DNA from: Paracentrotus lividus
Taxonomy: Eukaryota; Echinodermata; Echinoidea; Camarodonta; Echinidae
DNA: 64,000 bases
Assembly: GCA_940671915.1 (NCBI GenBank)
Contig: CALNVZ010002068.1
Location: 65,934-129,933, forward strand
Direction: 5' to 3'
The notes under the pieces were generated by a model. It made no database searches. It was not told the origin of the DNA and saw only the letters and a list, made by a program, of their open reading frames with translations. The stretch's first letter is position 1. Each line of letters opens with the position of its first letter. The translations under genes were made by a program, and so were the position numbers. Below, piece by piece: positions 31,248 to 43,720 of this stretch.

Positions 31248-32000
31248 CACCCAGGTCTGTATATAAATAGCAAAATTTTGGCTCGCGCTACCCGCTCGCA
31301 TCATTCTCTTTCCCAATGAGTTATTACATTGTGTTCCTGAGGAACGCACGCAATGCCGTGTTTTCTCATCATTCAAAGACATCAAAATTCCGCTCTCGCC
31401 TGTTTTTCCTCTGACCATAATTGCATTATAGGATACTAATCATCAAGACATTAAATTTATTTGAATACACAGTTACATTTATTTTTGCATTTTGCCAGGG
31501 GCATCAAATCACCTAAATCGTACATGTATGGCGCAAATTCAACTAACATTTAGGGGGCGCCAAATGATTAGTTGGCGACCAATTGAGCTTAAACTTAGGG
31601 AGGTAAGCAAAAGGATAGATAAGCAGCTAGATAGATAGATATTTCATCTCTCTTTCATAATCATGTAAAATACTGGGCAACATACGTTTAAATTATTGAG
31701 GCCAAATTGATCCTAAACTCTATATTACATAGAGCAAAATTTTTGATTGCGCTTCGCGCTCGCTTCATTTCAAAGAGTTATTACATTATTTCGAAATATT
31801 CGTATTTTCATTTATAGCGGTAATACCTCATATACCTAGAAATTCTTTTCCATGAACTCATTGGCAAGTATTTAAAAAAAAAAAAAAAAAAAAAAAAAAC
31901 TTCAAATAAATTATTATTCAAATTCCTTCAACAAACATTTAAGCCGAGGCTATGTTGCCTGGCGGGTGGGGGGGGGGGCATATTTTGAAAAGTACACAGG

Positions 32001-32025
32001 NNNNNNNNNNNNNNNNNNNNNNNNN
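32001..32025. other. Assembly gap, 25 N
   Basis: Exactly 25 N, a placeholder of unknown true size. It lies between two near-identical 4.3-kb blocks. Confidence 0.95.
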
Positions 32026-32034
32026 AGAGAGAGA

Positions 32035-35000
32035 TTAATATCAACGAGGTTGATGGAGAGCTGGTCTCAATTGGTAGTCAGATATTCGTTTCATATTACT
32101 GATCTACGCAACCTATGACAGTAGATTGAATAGACAGTATAGGTTGATCATATTCTAAAGTTATGCAAAGTTGCATTAGTTTTCGCAATTGAGAAAAAGG
32201 TTGACACTACCTTTAAATAGAAAAGTAGCATTAAAAAAAAAATTTTAGCAGTGAGGCACGGACGCTTGTAGTTGGACACAAACACACATACTTGACCTCT
32301 TTATATTTTTCCTCAAAACTTTGTAAAGCGAAGACAGTAGAATCGAGGCGGTGCTACAACGATCGTCTGCGTTCGCGAGCGGGGATGAGCGGGGATGGCC
32401 GCACCCTTTCGTGAACAACGGGGGCTTTTCCCTCGAAAGGTGGGTTGAGGGAGGGGAGTAGAATTAACGAACCTATTCGGGAACACGGGGGGGGGGTGTT
32501 GACCCTCAAATGTAAAAATCGCCCACTAATGTAAAAATTGCCCTCAAATGCCCTCAAATGTCACAACACGTCAACCACAAATGTAAAAATTGCCCTCAAA
32601 TGTCACAACACGTCAACCCGAATGTAAAAATGCCCTCAAATGTAACAACACATCAACCACAAATGTAAAAAGTTTCAATTTAACCACTAATGTCTTTAAC
32701 ATGTCACCCACAAATGTAAAAACTCATCACATGTATTATAACAATGAGGAATGTTGCTAAATGGAACAAAAATGTTTCAATTACGATTATAAGCATAATA
32801 CATAGTATAGAAAGATTTTAAAATCTTTCTATATTATGTATTATGTTTCATTCATTATGTTTTTAAAACAAGAGATTAGATAAAAAGACGGGTATGGAAT
32901 TATCTAAAAATTATTGCATCATTTCGGGCATTCTTTTATTTCTTTTGGGTGCAAATTGTAACTTTCGTTAGTCTCAAGCGAATACTGCGTTATTATGGAG
33001 TCTTTGTTTGATGCCGTATAGCCTTACCAACCTGTGTGGCATAAGCGTCCATTTCATGCGAAACGACTCCCCCCATAGGCTCTTGAAGAAAGGTGTAGAA
33101 TCGAGCGGGGATATGCACCCTGCCCCCCCCCCTTCATAGGATTTCATGCACGAATCAGACTCCTACTCACATAGTCATGACAGTTATGTGCATAGATGGG
33201 CATAGTTTTCAAGAAAAATTGCTTTGTTAACGCCATAATTTTGGCTCAGCTTGATTTTTGTGAAAATATTGGGATGGCATTTTCCATAAAATTTTCCGTA
33301 AAACATGTCCAGATTGATGGAATAGAGGCTGCTCAAATAATAACATAACACAAAAAGACGCTTATAACATGCCTCCAAATAAGAATTTACCCATTTTTGC
33401 TCAGTTTATATCCTAAAAAAGGACTCATGTGACTTTCAAAATGTGCCTTTTTATGTGTGTTCAATCACGCATACCATATTGGATCATGCCGATTTTACCA
33501 CAAGCGGCCAGATAGTTGAATAAACATTACCAGTAAATCTTGTTACAGGACACTCCTCCGTTTAAACGTTTTGCGTGTGGATGTGTATGTGTGGTGTATA
33601 TGCATGCGCGTATTCTGGGGGGGGGGGCTTTACGGGCCCGGCCCCCGGGGGCGGGCAGGGGGGCGCAGAAAAGAGAAGAAAGAGGGAGAAAAGGAAAGAA
33701 AAAAAAAAAAAGAGAAAAAAGAGAAAGAGAAAAAGGGGGGAAAGAGGAAGGGAAAAGGGGGAAAGAGGAAGGAAGAAAAAGAAAAAAAAAAAAAAAAGAA
33801 GAGAGAGAGAGAGAGGAAGGGAAAAAGGAGAGGGGAAGGAGGGCGCCTTAAAAAAATGGGGGGAGGGGGGGGGTCAATCGACGTAAACTAAGGGGCGCCA
33901 AATTGACCTTAAACTTAGGGGCGCCAATCGACCTTAAAATTAGGGGGGCCGCCAAATCGACTTAAACTTAAGGCGCGCAAATCGACCTTAAATTTAGGGG
34001 CGCCAAATCGACCTTAAATTAGGGGGGCGCCAAATCGACCTTAAATTTAGGGGGCGCCAAATCGACAGTAAACTAAGGGGCGCCAAATTGACCTTAAAGT
34101 TAGGAGGCGCAAAATCGACCTTAAATTTAGGGGGGCGCCAAATCGACCTTTAATTTAGGGGGGGGGCGCCAAATCTGACAGTAAACTAAGGGGCCAAATT
34201 GACCTTAAATTAAGGGGCGCCAAACGACCTTAAATTTAGGGGCGCCAATCGACAGTAAACTTAGGGCGCCAAATTGACCTTAAACTTATAGGGCGCCCAA
34301 TCGACCTTAAATTTAGGGGGCGCCCAAATCGACATTAAACTACGGGGAAGCCAAATTGAGTTTAAACGTAGGGGCGCCAAATAGACCTTCAACATAGGTG
34401 GGACGCCAAATCGACCTTAAATTTAGCGGCTCTAAATCGACCTTAAATTCAGGGGGCGCCAAAAATCAAAACTATTAGAGGGGTGCCAAAATGAGCTTAA
34501 CGTGGGGGCGCCAAATTGACCCCAAACTTAGATGTGAGTGCCAAATCGACCTTAAACTTAAGGGCGCTAAATCGACCTTAGATTTAGGAGGGGCGCAAAT
34601 CGACCTTAAACTTAGGGGCGCAAAATCGACCTTAAATTTAGGGGCGCCAAATCGAACTTAAACCTAAAGGGGCGCCAAAAATGATCTTTAAACGTAAGGG
34701 CGCCAAATTTAGATTAAATGTAGGGGCGCAAAAATGACTGAAACTTAGGGGCGCTGAATGACCTGAAACTTATGGGGGCACTGAATTGAAGTTAAGGGAT
34801 GTCAAATCGATTTAAAATTAGGGGCGCAAATTGAGCTCACTTATAGGGCGCCCAATTGATCTGCAACTAAGGGGCGCCGATTTTTACCTGAAACTAATGA
34901 ATTATTACATTGTGTTCCTGAGGAAAGCATGAAATGTCCCGTTTTCTAATCATTTGAATACATCAAAACTTCCGTTCATGCTTCGCGCTCGCCTGTGTTT

Positions 35001-36290
35001 TTCCTCTTACCAAATTTACATTATGGATTCTAACCATCAAAACATTTCAATTTATTTGATTTCACGTTACATTCATTTTTGCATTTCAAATTGACCTAAA
35101 TCTTAGGGGGCGCCAAATTGAGCTTAGACGTAGGGGCGTCAAATTGACCTGAGACTTAGGGATGCAAATTTATCTAAACTTAGGGCTCCAACTTTATTTG
35201 AAGTTAGGAGGTGTGCCGAATTTACCTGAAACTAAGGAGCAACAATTGGTATTTGAAATATGGTCTCTAAAATTTTAATTCCTCCTGGCTCTGTTGCATA
35301 AAACTTTTAACCGGAGTTTTTTCCGGTTAAAATCTGAAAACTCCGGTTACAATATTTTTCTGGATTTTTACTGTTTTTTCCATTGCATAAAAACATACCA
35401 GAGTTTTCAAAAGTATTAAATGCAATAAATTTTTAGGGAGTTTTGAAACTCAGGTTGAATAACCTAAGAAATAGGTCTACATAAGCTGAGATTTTTAACC
35501 AGGAAACTCGGGTTAAAAAAAAGTTTTATGCAACACACCCAGGTCTGTATATACATAGCAAAATTTTGGCTCGCGCTACCCGCTCGCATCATTTCTTTTC
35601 CAATGAGTTATTACATTGTGTTCCTGAGGAACGCACGCAATGCCGTGTTTTCTCATCATTCAAAAGACATCAAAATTCCGCTCTCGCCTGTTTTTTCCTC
35701 TGACCATAATTTGCATTATAGGATACTAATCATCAAGACATTTAAATTTATTTGAATACACGTTACATTTATTTTTGCATTTTGCCAGGGGCATCAAATC
35801 ACCTAAATCGTACATGTATGGCGCAAATTCAAACTAACATTTAGGGGGCGCCAAATGATTAGTTGGCGACCAATTGAGCTTAAACTTAGGGAGGTAAGCA
35901 AAAGGATAGATAAGCACTAGATAGATAGATATTCATCTCTCTTTATAATCATGTAAAATTACTGGGCAACATCGTTAAATTATTGAGGCAAAATTGATCC
36001 TAAACTCTATATTACATAGAGCAAAATTTTTGATTGCGCTCGCGCTCGCTTCATTCCCAAAGAGTTATTACATTATTTCGAAATATTCGTATTTTCATTT
36101 ATAGCGGTAATACCTCATATACCTAGAAATTCTTTTCCATGAACTCACCATTGGCAAGTTAAAAAAAAAAAAAAAAAAAAAAAAAAACTTCAAATAAATT
36201 ATTATTCAAATTCCTCAACAACATTTTAAGCCGTAGGCCTATGTTTGCCTGGCGGGTGGGGGGGGGGGGCATATTTTGAAAAGTACACAG
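32035..36290 (+). repeat. Second copy of the 4.3-kb direct duplication
   Basis: Follows 27744-31999 base for base apart from indels. It contains unit U 5' part (32357-32496), the TIR phrase array (32497-32730), hairpin (32794-32846), purine tract (33664-33838), GGCGCC array and MITE, and continues past the point where copy 1 ends in the gap. Confidence 0.9.
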
Positions 36291-36483
36291 GGGCGCCAAA
36301 TTCACGTCGGGCCCGGGATGCGAAATCCTGGATACGCGCGCTGATATGTGATGTGTATGTATGTGCCTGTGTGTGTGAGGTGTGCATGTGTGTGCATAAT
36401 CTATGGAATATGCATGTGTAATATTAATTGAAAAATGTTTTGTTCCCTTTAATAACATTCCGCATTATTATGATACATGGAAA

Positions 36484-38345
36484 TACACCTTAAATTTAGG
36501 GGCGCGCCAAAATCGACTTAAACCTAAAGGGCGCCAAATAGATCTTAAACGTAAGGGCGCCAAATTTAGATTAAATGTAGGGGCGCAAAAATGATCTGAA
36601 ACTTAAGGGCGCTGAATTGCCTGAAACTTATGGGGGCACTGAATTGAAGTTAAGGGATGTCAAATCGATTTAAAATTAGGGGCGCCAATTGAGCTTACAC
36701 TTATAGGGCGCCCAATTGATCTGCAACTAAGGGGCGCCGAAGTTTACCTGAAAACTATGAATTATACATTGTGTTCCCGAGAAAGCAATGAAATGTCCCG
36801 TTTTCTAATCATTTGAATACATCAAAACTTCCGTTCATGCTTCGCGCTCGCTCTGTGTTTTCCTTTACCAAAATTACATTATGGGATTCTAACCATCAAA
36901 AACATTTCAATTTATTTGATTTCACGTTACATTCATTTTTGCATTTCAAATTGACCAAATCTTAGGGGGCGCCAAATTGAGCTTAGACGTAGGGCGTCAA
37001 ATTGACCTGAGACTTAGGGATGCCAAATTTATAAACTTAGGGGCTCCAACTTTATTTTGAAGTTAGGGAGGTGTGCCGAATTACCTGAAACTAAGGGCAA
37101 CAATTTGGTATTTGAAATATGGTCTCTAAAATTTTTAATTCCTCTGGGCTCTGTTGCATAAAACTTTAACCGGAGTTTTTTCCGGGTTAAAATCTGAAAA
37201 AACTCGTTACAATATTTTTCTGGATTTTACTGTTTTTTCCATTGCATAAAACATACCAGAGTTTTCAAAAGTATTAAATGCAATAAATTTTAGGGAGTTT
37301 TGAAACTCAGGTGAATAACCTAAGAAAATAGGTCTACATAAGCTGAGATTTTTAACCAGGAAACTCGGGTTAAAAAAAAAGTTTTATGCAACACCACCCA
37401 GGTCTGTATATACATAGCAAAATTTTTGGCTCGCGCTACGCGCTCGCATCATTTCTTTTCCCAATGAGTTATTACATTGTGTTCCTGAGGAACGCACGCA
37501 ATGCCGTGTTTTCTCATCATATCAAAGACATCAAAATTCCGCTCTCGCCTGTGTTTTCCTCTGACCATAATTGCATTATAGGATACTAATCATCAAGACA
37601 TTTAAATTTATTTGAATACACGTTACATTTATTTTTTGCATTTTGCCAGGGGCATCAAATCACCTAAATCGTACATGTATGGCGCAAATTCAAACTAACA
37701 TTTAGGGGGCGCCAAATGATTAGTTGGCGACCAATTGAGCTTAAACTTAGGGAGGTAAGCAAAAGGATAGATAAGCAGCTAGATGATAGATATTCATCTC
37801 TCTTTCATAATCATGTAAAATTACGGCAACATACGTTTAAATTATTGAGGCCAAATTGATCCTAAAACTCTATATTACATAGAGCAAAATTTTGATTGCG
37901 CTTCGCGCTCGCTTCATTTCCCAAAGAGTTATTACATTATTTCGAAATATTCCGTATTTTTATTATAGGCGTAATACCTCATATACCTAGAAAATTCTTT
38001 TCCATGAACTCACCATTGGTAAGTATTTAAAAAAAAAAAAAAAAAAAAAAACTTCAAATAAATTATTATTCAAATTCCTTTCAACAAACATTTAAGCCGA
38101 AGCCTATGTTGCCTGGCGGTGGGGGGGGGGGGCATATTGAAAAGTACAACAGGGCGCCAAATCACGTCGGGCCCCCGGGATCGGAAATCCTGGATACGCG
38201 CCTGATATGTGATGTGTATGTATTGCCCTGTGTGTGAGTGTGTGCAATGTGTGTGCATAATCTTATGGAAGTATGCATGGTGTGTAATATTAATTGAAAA
38301 TGTTTTGGTTCCCTTTAATAACATTCCGCATTATTATGATACATG
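36484..38345 (+). repeat. Third, partial copy (about 1.86 kb) of the element body
   Basis: Repeats about 34640-36483 directly, from the late GGCGCC array through the MITE, A run, G run and CCTGGATACGCGCCTG end to ATTATTATGATACATGG. Copy 2 and copy 3 junction at 36480 is seamless, so a true tandem duplication is possible here. Confidence 0.8.
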
Positions 38346-38565
38346 GAATGAATTTTACATTTGCGGTTGACATGTTCAGACATTAGGGTAAAAATGAAAA
38401 CTTTTTCATTTGTGGTCGGACATTAGACATTAGTGGTCATTTTTTACATTTGTGTGTGACGTGTTGTGACATTTGAGGGCAATTTTTACATTTGTGGTTG
38501 ACGTGTTGTGACATTTGAGGGCATTTTTACATTAGTGGGCGATTTTTACATTTGAGGGCTCAGCA
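38346..38565 (-). repeat. Right terminal phrase array of the large TIR element
   Basis: TTTACATTTGTGGTTGACGTGTTGTGACATTTGAGGGCA words are the reverse complement of the arrays at 28212-28450 and 32497-32730, ending TTTGAGGGCTCAGCA. Confidence 0.85.
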
Positions 38566-38661
38566 GGGGGCTTTCTCGAAAGGCTGTGTTTAGTAGTTTT
38601 CTTTTTTCTTTCTTTTTTATGAAAATAAGTCATTAAATAATAACAATATATAATTAATAAG

Positions 38662-39130
38662 GTTTGATTTTCCGAACATAGAAGAAAAAAGGTTCGTTAC
38701 TCCGAAAATTGAGCTATTACTGCCAGAGCGAATGGATTAAGATAGTTGGGGACTGTGTTTTGGTCACCCATGAATAACCTCCAGATAAAGGGGGATTTTT
38801 GAAGGGCGGGGGGGGGGGGGAGGGGTGTCATTATTTAACAGCATCCCTGCGTAAATTTGATTTCGGCGAATTATTTCACAAAATTATCAACGGCGACTTC
38901 TACTGATAAAGAATTAGTTTCGCTTCTAAAGTCGGGCCGTTTAACAGTCCATAACTAAATAATGTCTTCCGCATTTGTTTTTGTTCGGTCTTTATTGAAA
39001 ATTAAAAAATTACTTAAATAAAAAAATTGTTTCAGCGGGGAATTCTTCCGGTAAAGAATAAGTTTCATTCCTAAATTTGGTCCGTTATCACTCAATAACT
39101 AAATAATTTATTTCCCAATTATATCCGTTC
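38662..39130 (+). repeat. FB-C fragment, inner arm
   Basis: GGTTCGTTACTCCGAAAATTGAG, GCGAATGGATTAAGATAGTTGG, then CACAAAATTATCAACGGCGACTTCTACTGATAAAGAATTAGTTTCGCTTCTAAAGTCGGGCC in blocks that match the inner arm of FB-C at 20930-21000. Confidence 0.8.
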
Positions 39131-39185
39131 GTTATTTCTTTTTTTTGGGAGGTGGCTGAAGGGGCTTAAAACCAAAAATGTATGG

Positions 39186-40330
39186 CAGGCGCGGATCCAG
39201 GATATTCCAGAGGGGGGGGGGGCAACTTTAAAAAAAATCTTTCGAGCGGAGCGAGCACACGAGGGCGAATCGCGAGTTTAAAACACTCCTCGATATATAG
39301 GCTTATACTGACCTAAAACGGGTAATTTAAATAATTTTATTTTTACCCCTATGAAAACAAAACAATAAAATATACTAGCAACAAAAAGAGAAAAAAATCT
39401 GAATATTTTAAACAAAACTGTAGTGGTTTGAATTGGTATTTTAAATTGCCACCATGAATACGATTATTGCCCCATTAAAATTACATCAGACGTTGCGAGT
39501 GCAAACTTTGCAATTCAATTACCTGGAAGAACAGCGTGTTATTGCCATGTTGTTGTGCCAGAGGCGGTAGAACGAATTTGAATTTGGGGAGGGGGGGGGG
39601 GTCATGATGAAAAAAGGGCATTTTTCCTGAAAAGGGGGCAATTGAGACCAGAGGCATAAAAAGAAATGTATTCGGATGAATAGGGGGAGCGCCCCAAAAA
39701 TTGCATTTTAATTGATGTTTTTAAGAATGTGTTTTGTATTTCATTAATGACAAAAAAGCAAAGCGAGCGCGAAGCGCGAGGCGAAAATATATGAGATAAC
39801 TGTGCAGTATAGACTATATTTAGTATCCGCGAGCGCGAAGCGTGAGATGAAAACTTTGAGGTAAAAATTTGAGTTATTTGCGCATTACGTAGGCCTACCC
39901 TACTGAATTATTGGTATCTGCAAGCGCTAAGCGCGAGCCGAAATTTTTTAGTTCAAAATTGGAGATATTTGTGCATTATGGTTAAGTATCCGCTAGCGAA
40001 GCGCGAGCCGAAAATTTTGGATTTTAAAAGATTATAGAATAAAGGGGCACTTTCTAGTATAAGAAATTGTAGATAATTATGTATTTCAGACCCTATTTAG
40101 TATCCGCGAGCGCGAAGGGCGAGCTAAAAGTTTTGACAGAGGTAAATATTGGAGTTATATGTGATTTATGATTTAGTATTATGATTTCTATATTTGAGTT
40201 AATTGTGCATTCTATACCTTACTGAATTGGTATAAAAATTTTGAGCTCAAAATTGGAGTTAATTGTGCATTATGATGTAGTATCCGCGAGCGCGAAGCGC
40301 GAGCCGAAAAGTTGGGGGTCTAAAAGATAT
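39186..40330 (+). mobile_element. GCGCGGATCCAGG-ended repeat with spaced CGCGAGCGCGAAGCGCGAGC words
   Basis: Starts GGCGCGGATCCAGGATATTCCAGAG plus a G run. From 39240 on, words of the form CGAGCGCGAAGCGCGAGCCGAAAATTTTG recur roughly every 60-180 bp, separated by AT-rich spacers with GGAGTTATTTGTGCATTATG. The first about 600 bp are repeated at 60508-61085. Non-coding; the superfamily is not determined. Confidence 0.7.
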
Positions 40331-40651
40331 ATTGAAGAAATAAAGTGGCACTTTCTAGTATTCTTATTCTTATTCAAATTATTTTGAGTATTAATGTAGC
40401 TGGAAAGCCGAGGCGAGGTCCATGTTGTACCATCCCCCGCCTCCACCCCAGCTCAAGTTCGGAGTGATGCCCATGAATACCGGCCGCTCCTATAGGCTTA
40501 AATATATCGTCGATATATGGCGGAGTCGCCCCACTCTTAATCTTAAATTATACAGAAAAAAAAAGAAATGACAAAGAAAGAAGAAAGACTTAAACGATTA
40601 AATGAATTTTTTGATTACTTGGTGTCATGTTAGAAATCTTGCAATATACAC

Positions 40652-41646
40652 TGTTGCTCATAAAGGTTGGATATTGTTTTGTGTGATCCAGCGAGATCTC
40701 TTTGCTCCGGCTTAGATTTCTTGATATTGTTTGTCCCTACTATCACTTTTCTGGACCCTGGCTATACCTTGGACACCCCCAAACCATTCCGGGGGAATGC
40801 AAATAAAACAAAAGTTTGGCAACCCCCAGAACGCCCATTTTGTCATTTTTTCTCATTTAGGGGCACCTTTTTTGTTTACCCGGCTAACTAAGGGCCCCAT
40901 TATCCCACCCTCACCAAACGCGTCTGACGTATAGTGTGGTTATTGTTCTTTGAATTAAACCTAAGATTATGATCACAGACTTAGATTTAATGTCTAGAGG
41001 AAGGGTCAAAGTTTACTTCGATTCGGGTTGAAAATTGAATTTATTCATTTTTACAACATAGAAATTTCTACCTTCTCAAAAATGTATCGTAGAATCTCAA
41101 CCAAACATAAATCATAATGAAAAATAAACAATGGTTACCGTTTACAACTTTGTCATTGAGGCTGAAACAAGATTTTGGGGAAATGACAATAATTAAGGGT
41201 TCATAGTTGTTTTTCATTTCCTTTGTTTTGACCATAAAGGTTGGATAGAATATTTCCGTTTTTCACGGATTTCACTTTTTCCTTCAACCCCTCCCCTAGA
41301 CAAGAGACTTACGCCTGTGATCTTAAAACTTTGATTTATCATAAAGAACAAAAGCAACTCTATATTTCAGACGCTTTTCAAGGGGGTATGACGGAGAGGG
41401 CCTTGGTCAGCCGGGTAAACAAAAAGGGGCCCAAAATGAAACAAAAATGGCAAAAACGGGCGTTCTGGGGGTTGACAAACTCTTTTTTATTTTCATTTCC
41501 CAGGAATAGGCTGGAGAGTGTCCAAGGTATAGAGGATATTGAGAGGGCCCAAGAAGTGGATAGATCAGGGACCAAACTATTTCAGAAATCTAAGCCGGTG
41601 CAAAAGGGTGCGTCTGTTCCACAAAAATCAACTTTATGAGCAACAT
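40652..41646. mobile_element. Foldback FB-D copy 1, about 1 kb
   Basis: TGTTGCTCATAAAG at the left pairs with CTTTATGAGCAACA at the right. Inward pairs: CCGGCTTAGATTTCT with its complement near 41590; CCAGAACGCCCATTTTGTCA with GGCAAAAACGGGCGTTCTGG; TTTACCCGGCTAACTAAGGGCCC with GGTCAGCCGGGTAAAC; GATCACAGACTTAGA with ACGCCTGTGATC. The arms reach nearly to the centre (about 41150). Open frames in the arms are by-products. Confidence 0.85.
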
Positions 41647-43499
41647 GTAAAAGCACAAATAATCACAAATATGTTTGCCATATACTGCACAAATTTTGAG
41701 AAAAATCGAGACCAAAAAAATTATGATTTATTTTGCTGTCGCGAATATGGTATACCCACAGTAAGACTCACTTTATAGGAGCACAGATTTAAAAAGAATT
41801 TTTAAAGACACTCTAAAAATTTGATACAAAGCATAAAACCTATAAGCACCCGCAGAAACATTCCATAAAAAAAAGTTTTGAATCATGTCAAGGAGAGAGG
41901 AACCTTGGTCAAGTCTCCGCGAATAAATTAATCCTCTGTCTAATAGTGACAATAGGATATATAAAGAGGAGTCATTAGGACGAGTTGTAATGTGACATCC
42001 GTGAGTAACTATTATTCATTATGTGTGCATGTATCCAAGTGTATATAACGGTCGTTTATAACAAAATTAATAGAGATGTATTATTTGCATGGTCATAACA
42101 CCTCATTAAAATGGGAGATGAGTGTGCAGATGTCCCCCCCCCCCCAATAACCCAAAACAAAAAACAAAAAAAAAATGACACTAAGGGTACCATATACATT
42201 ATATAGTTGGACGGTTATGTAGCTGATTATAAAGAGTCAAGTAAAAGCAATAATGCCCTACAACACTTCTCAAACACAATAATAACACTGCAAATATAAA
42301 ATTCTATTAGAATACCATCAAGTAATAATAGAAATCAAAATATTAACACCTGAAATTGAAAAACAATCTACTTTCACACTGTTCTAGGATACCTTCTAAT
42401 GTAGAGAAGGTAGGTGAATTACAATCGAGCAAGAGGTGGTTATAGTTGTATATTAGTTTAACAACTACCTCCGATGAGTTGTATTACTACATAAAATCAG
42501 ACTGTATGGCGAAAGCCATTAGGCCACTAAACAGTGCAATGGCTCAGGGTATCCGCTCTAAGTAGAGGTGCACAATACATGTACTGAGATTCGACATTAT
42601 AATCATGTTCATATCATCATGTGCCGGCTATGTTTGTAAGAACGTAGTTATAAATATCTATAACTGTCAATATTAAATATCTACTTGGAAACTGTAGAAA
42701 AAATGGTGTTTGTTGTATATGCACTTATCTGCTAATAAAAACCGGATGAAACCTCCACACTGGCCAATGTTATCATTCTCACAGGCTATGATATGTAGGG
42801 GCTTTATATAGAGATAGTATTGAACAGATAAGCGCAAACTCATTGTGTATTCAAACGTTACACACTGCATAAACCTGTACACAAGCTGAGCCCGTGATGA
42901 GACATCACCACAATATTAACCAGGGATGCTGCCTAGAGCTGACTTTACAATGATAGTGCCAGAGTCCCGTGGGCGACCACACTTAACCATGCTCCGTAAG
43001 TTCGTAAAAGCTTTTGAATTCGTAAACGGCTACGGAAGCACGTAGTCTGTCCGAGCCATGCCGAGTACACACAACTCGATCCAAATCAGCCTGCCTATGA
43101 GTCCTCTCTCCTTTATGATCACCACAACTCAAAGTTTCATGAGATAGCCTATCCACACAGATACTAGATAAACCCTTTATTGATCGCATTCACACGTGCT
43201 CACCAATCAAATACATTTAGAGAACAACATATGTATTTGTTTCATTTTTTGGAGAAAATATAAATACTGTAAGTATATTTATTCTCTTTTCGAAGAGAGG
43301 TTTCAATTTTTCCCGACACATAGGCTTAGGATGAACTGCAAAGAAATATAAAACAAAGAAGAATGTACTCTCGAATAAATTAGACAAATATACCGATTCT
43401 CAACTACCGCCCAGCGCATCCTTAGGTCGCTTTGGGCTAATCAGTCAGTTTTGTCTCACTAGCTTCTCCTCGCTTCACTGATGAGTTATTATTTCGCTG

Positions 43500-43720
43500 A
43501 AAAAACCCTAGAAATATGCGCCATCATCAACGAAAAACCGCTGCAATTGTGCATGCGCATTTCCGTGCCACTCTCTACCATTCCGGGTTGAAAAACAACT
43601 CGCGAATGGAAATAGAGAAAACTGCAGCGATGTACTCATTAATAACGGCGCGGGCATCTACATGTAGACTGAGTGGCAGCATCTTGACAAGTCATGTGGA
43701 GTTAGGGGATTAGCTACATG
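43500..43720. promoter_or_regulatory. Possible CpG-containing promoter patch
   Basis: Locally raised GC and CpG in AT-rich DNA, with GCATGCGCA, TTCCGGGT and GGCGCGGGC words. No transcript or first exon can be tied to it, and a chance composition shift is as likely. Confidence 0.15.

Larger units (their letters stand above)
27744..31999 (+). repeat. First copy of a 4.3-kb direct duplication
   Basis: Everything from TAATATCAACGAGG (27744) to the gap is repeated from about 32035 to about 36290 in the same order and orientation, with differences mostly of one base in homopolymers. The copy runs directly into 25 N. It may be two assembled versions of one locus. Confidence 0.9.
28212..38565. mobile_element. 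Large TIR element built from phrases, body duplicated and gapped
   Basis: The left terminus TGTTGAGCC(T)CAAATGT opens an array of CAAATGTAAAAATTGCCCT and CAAATGTCACAACACGTCAACCAC words (28212-28450; repeated at 32497-32730). The right terminus (38346-38565) is the inverted counterpart, ending CTCAGCA. Outside both ends the sequence is unit U, split in its G run. The body holds a hairpin, a purine tract, a long GGCGCCAAATCGACC array and a small MITE. No transposase frame is visible, so it is non-autonomous. The body occurs twice, with a gap between, plus a third partial copy, so its true length is unresolved. Confidence 0.75.

Noticed and set aside
28212-38565. CRISPR-like arrays
   Set aside because: Repeat units are contiguous or irregular with no unique, constant-length spacers, and the DNA is clearly from an animal.
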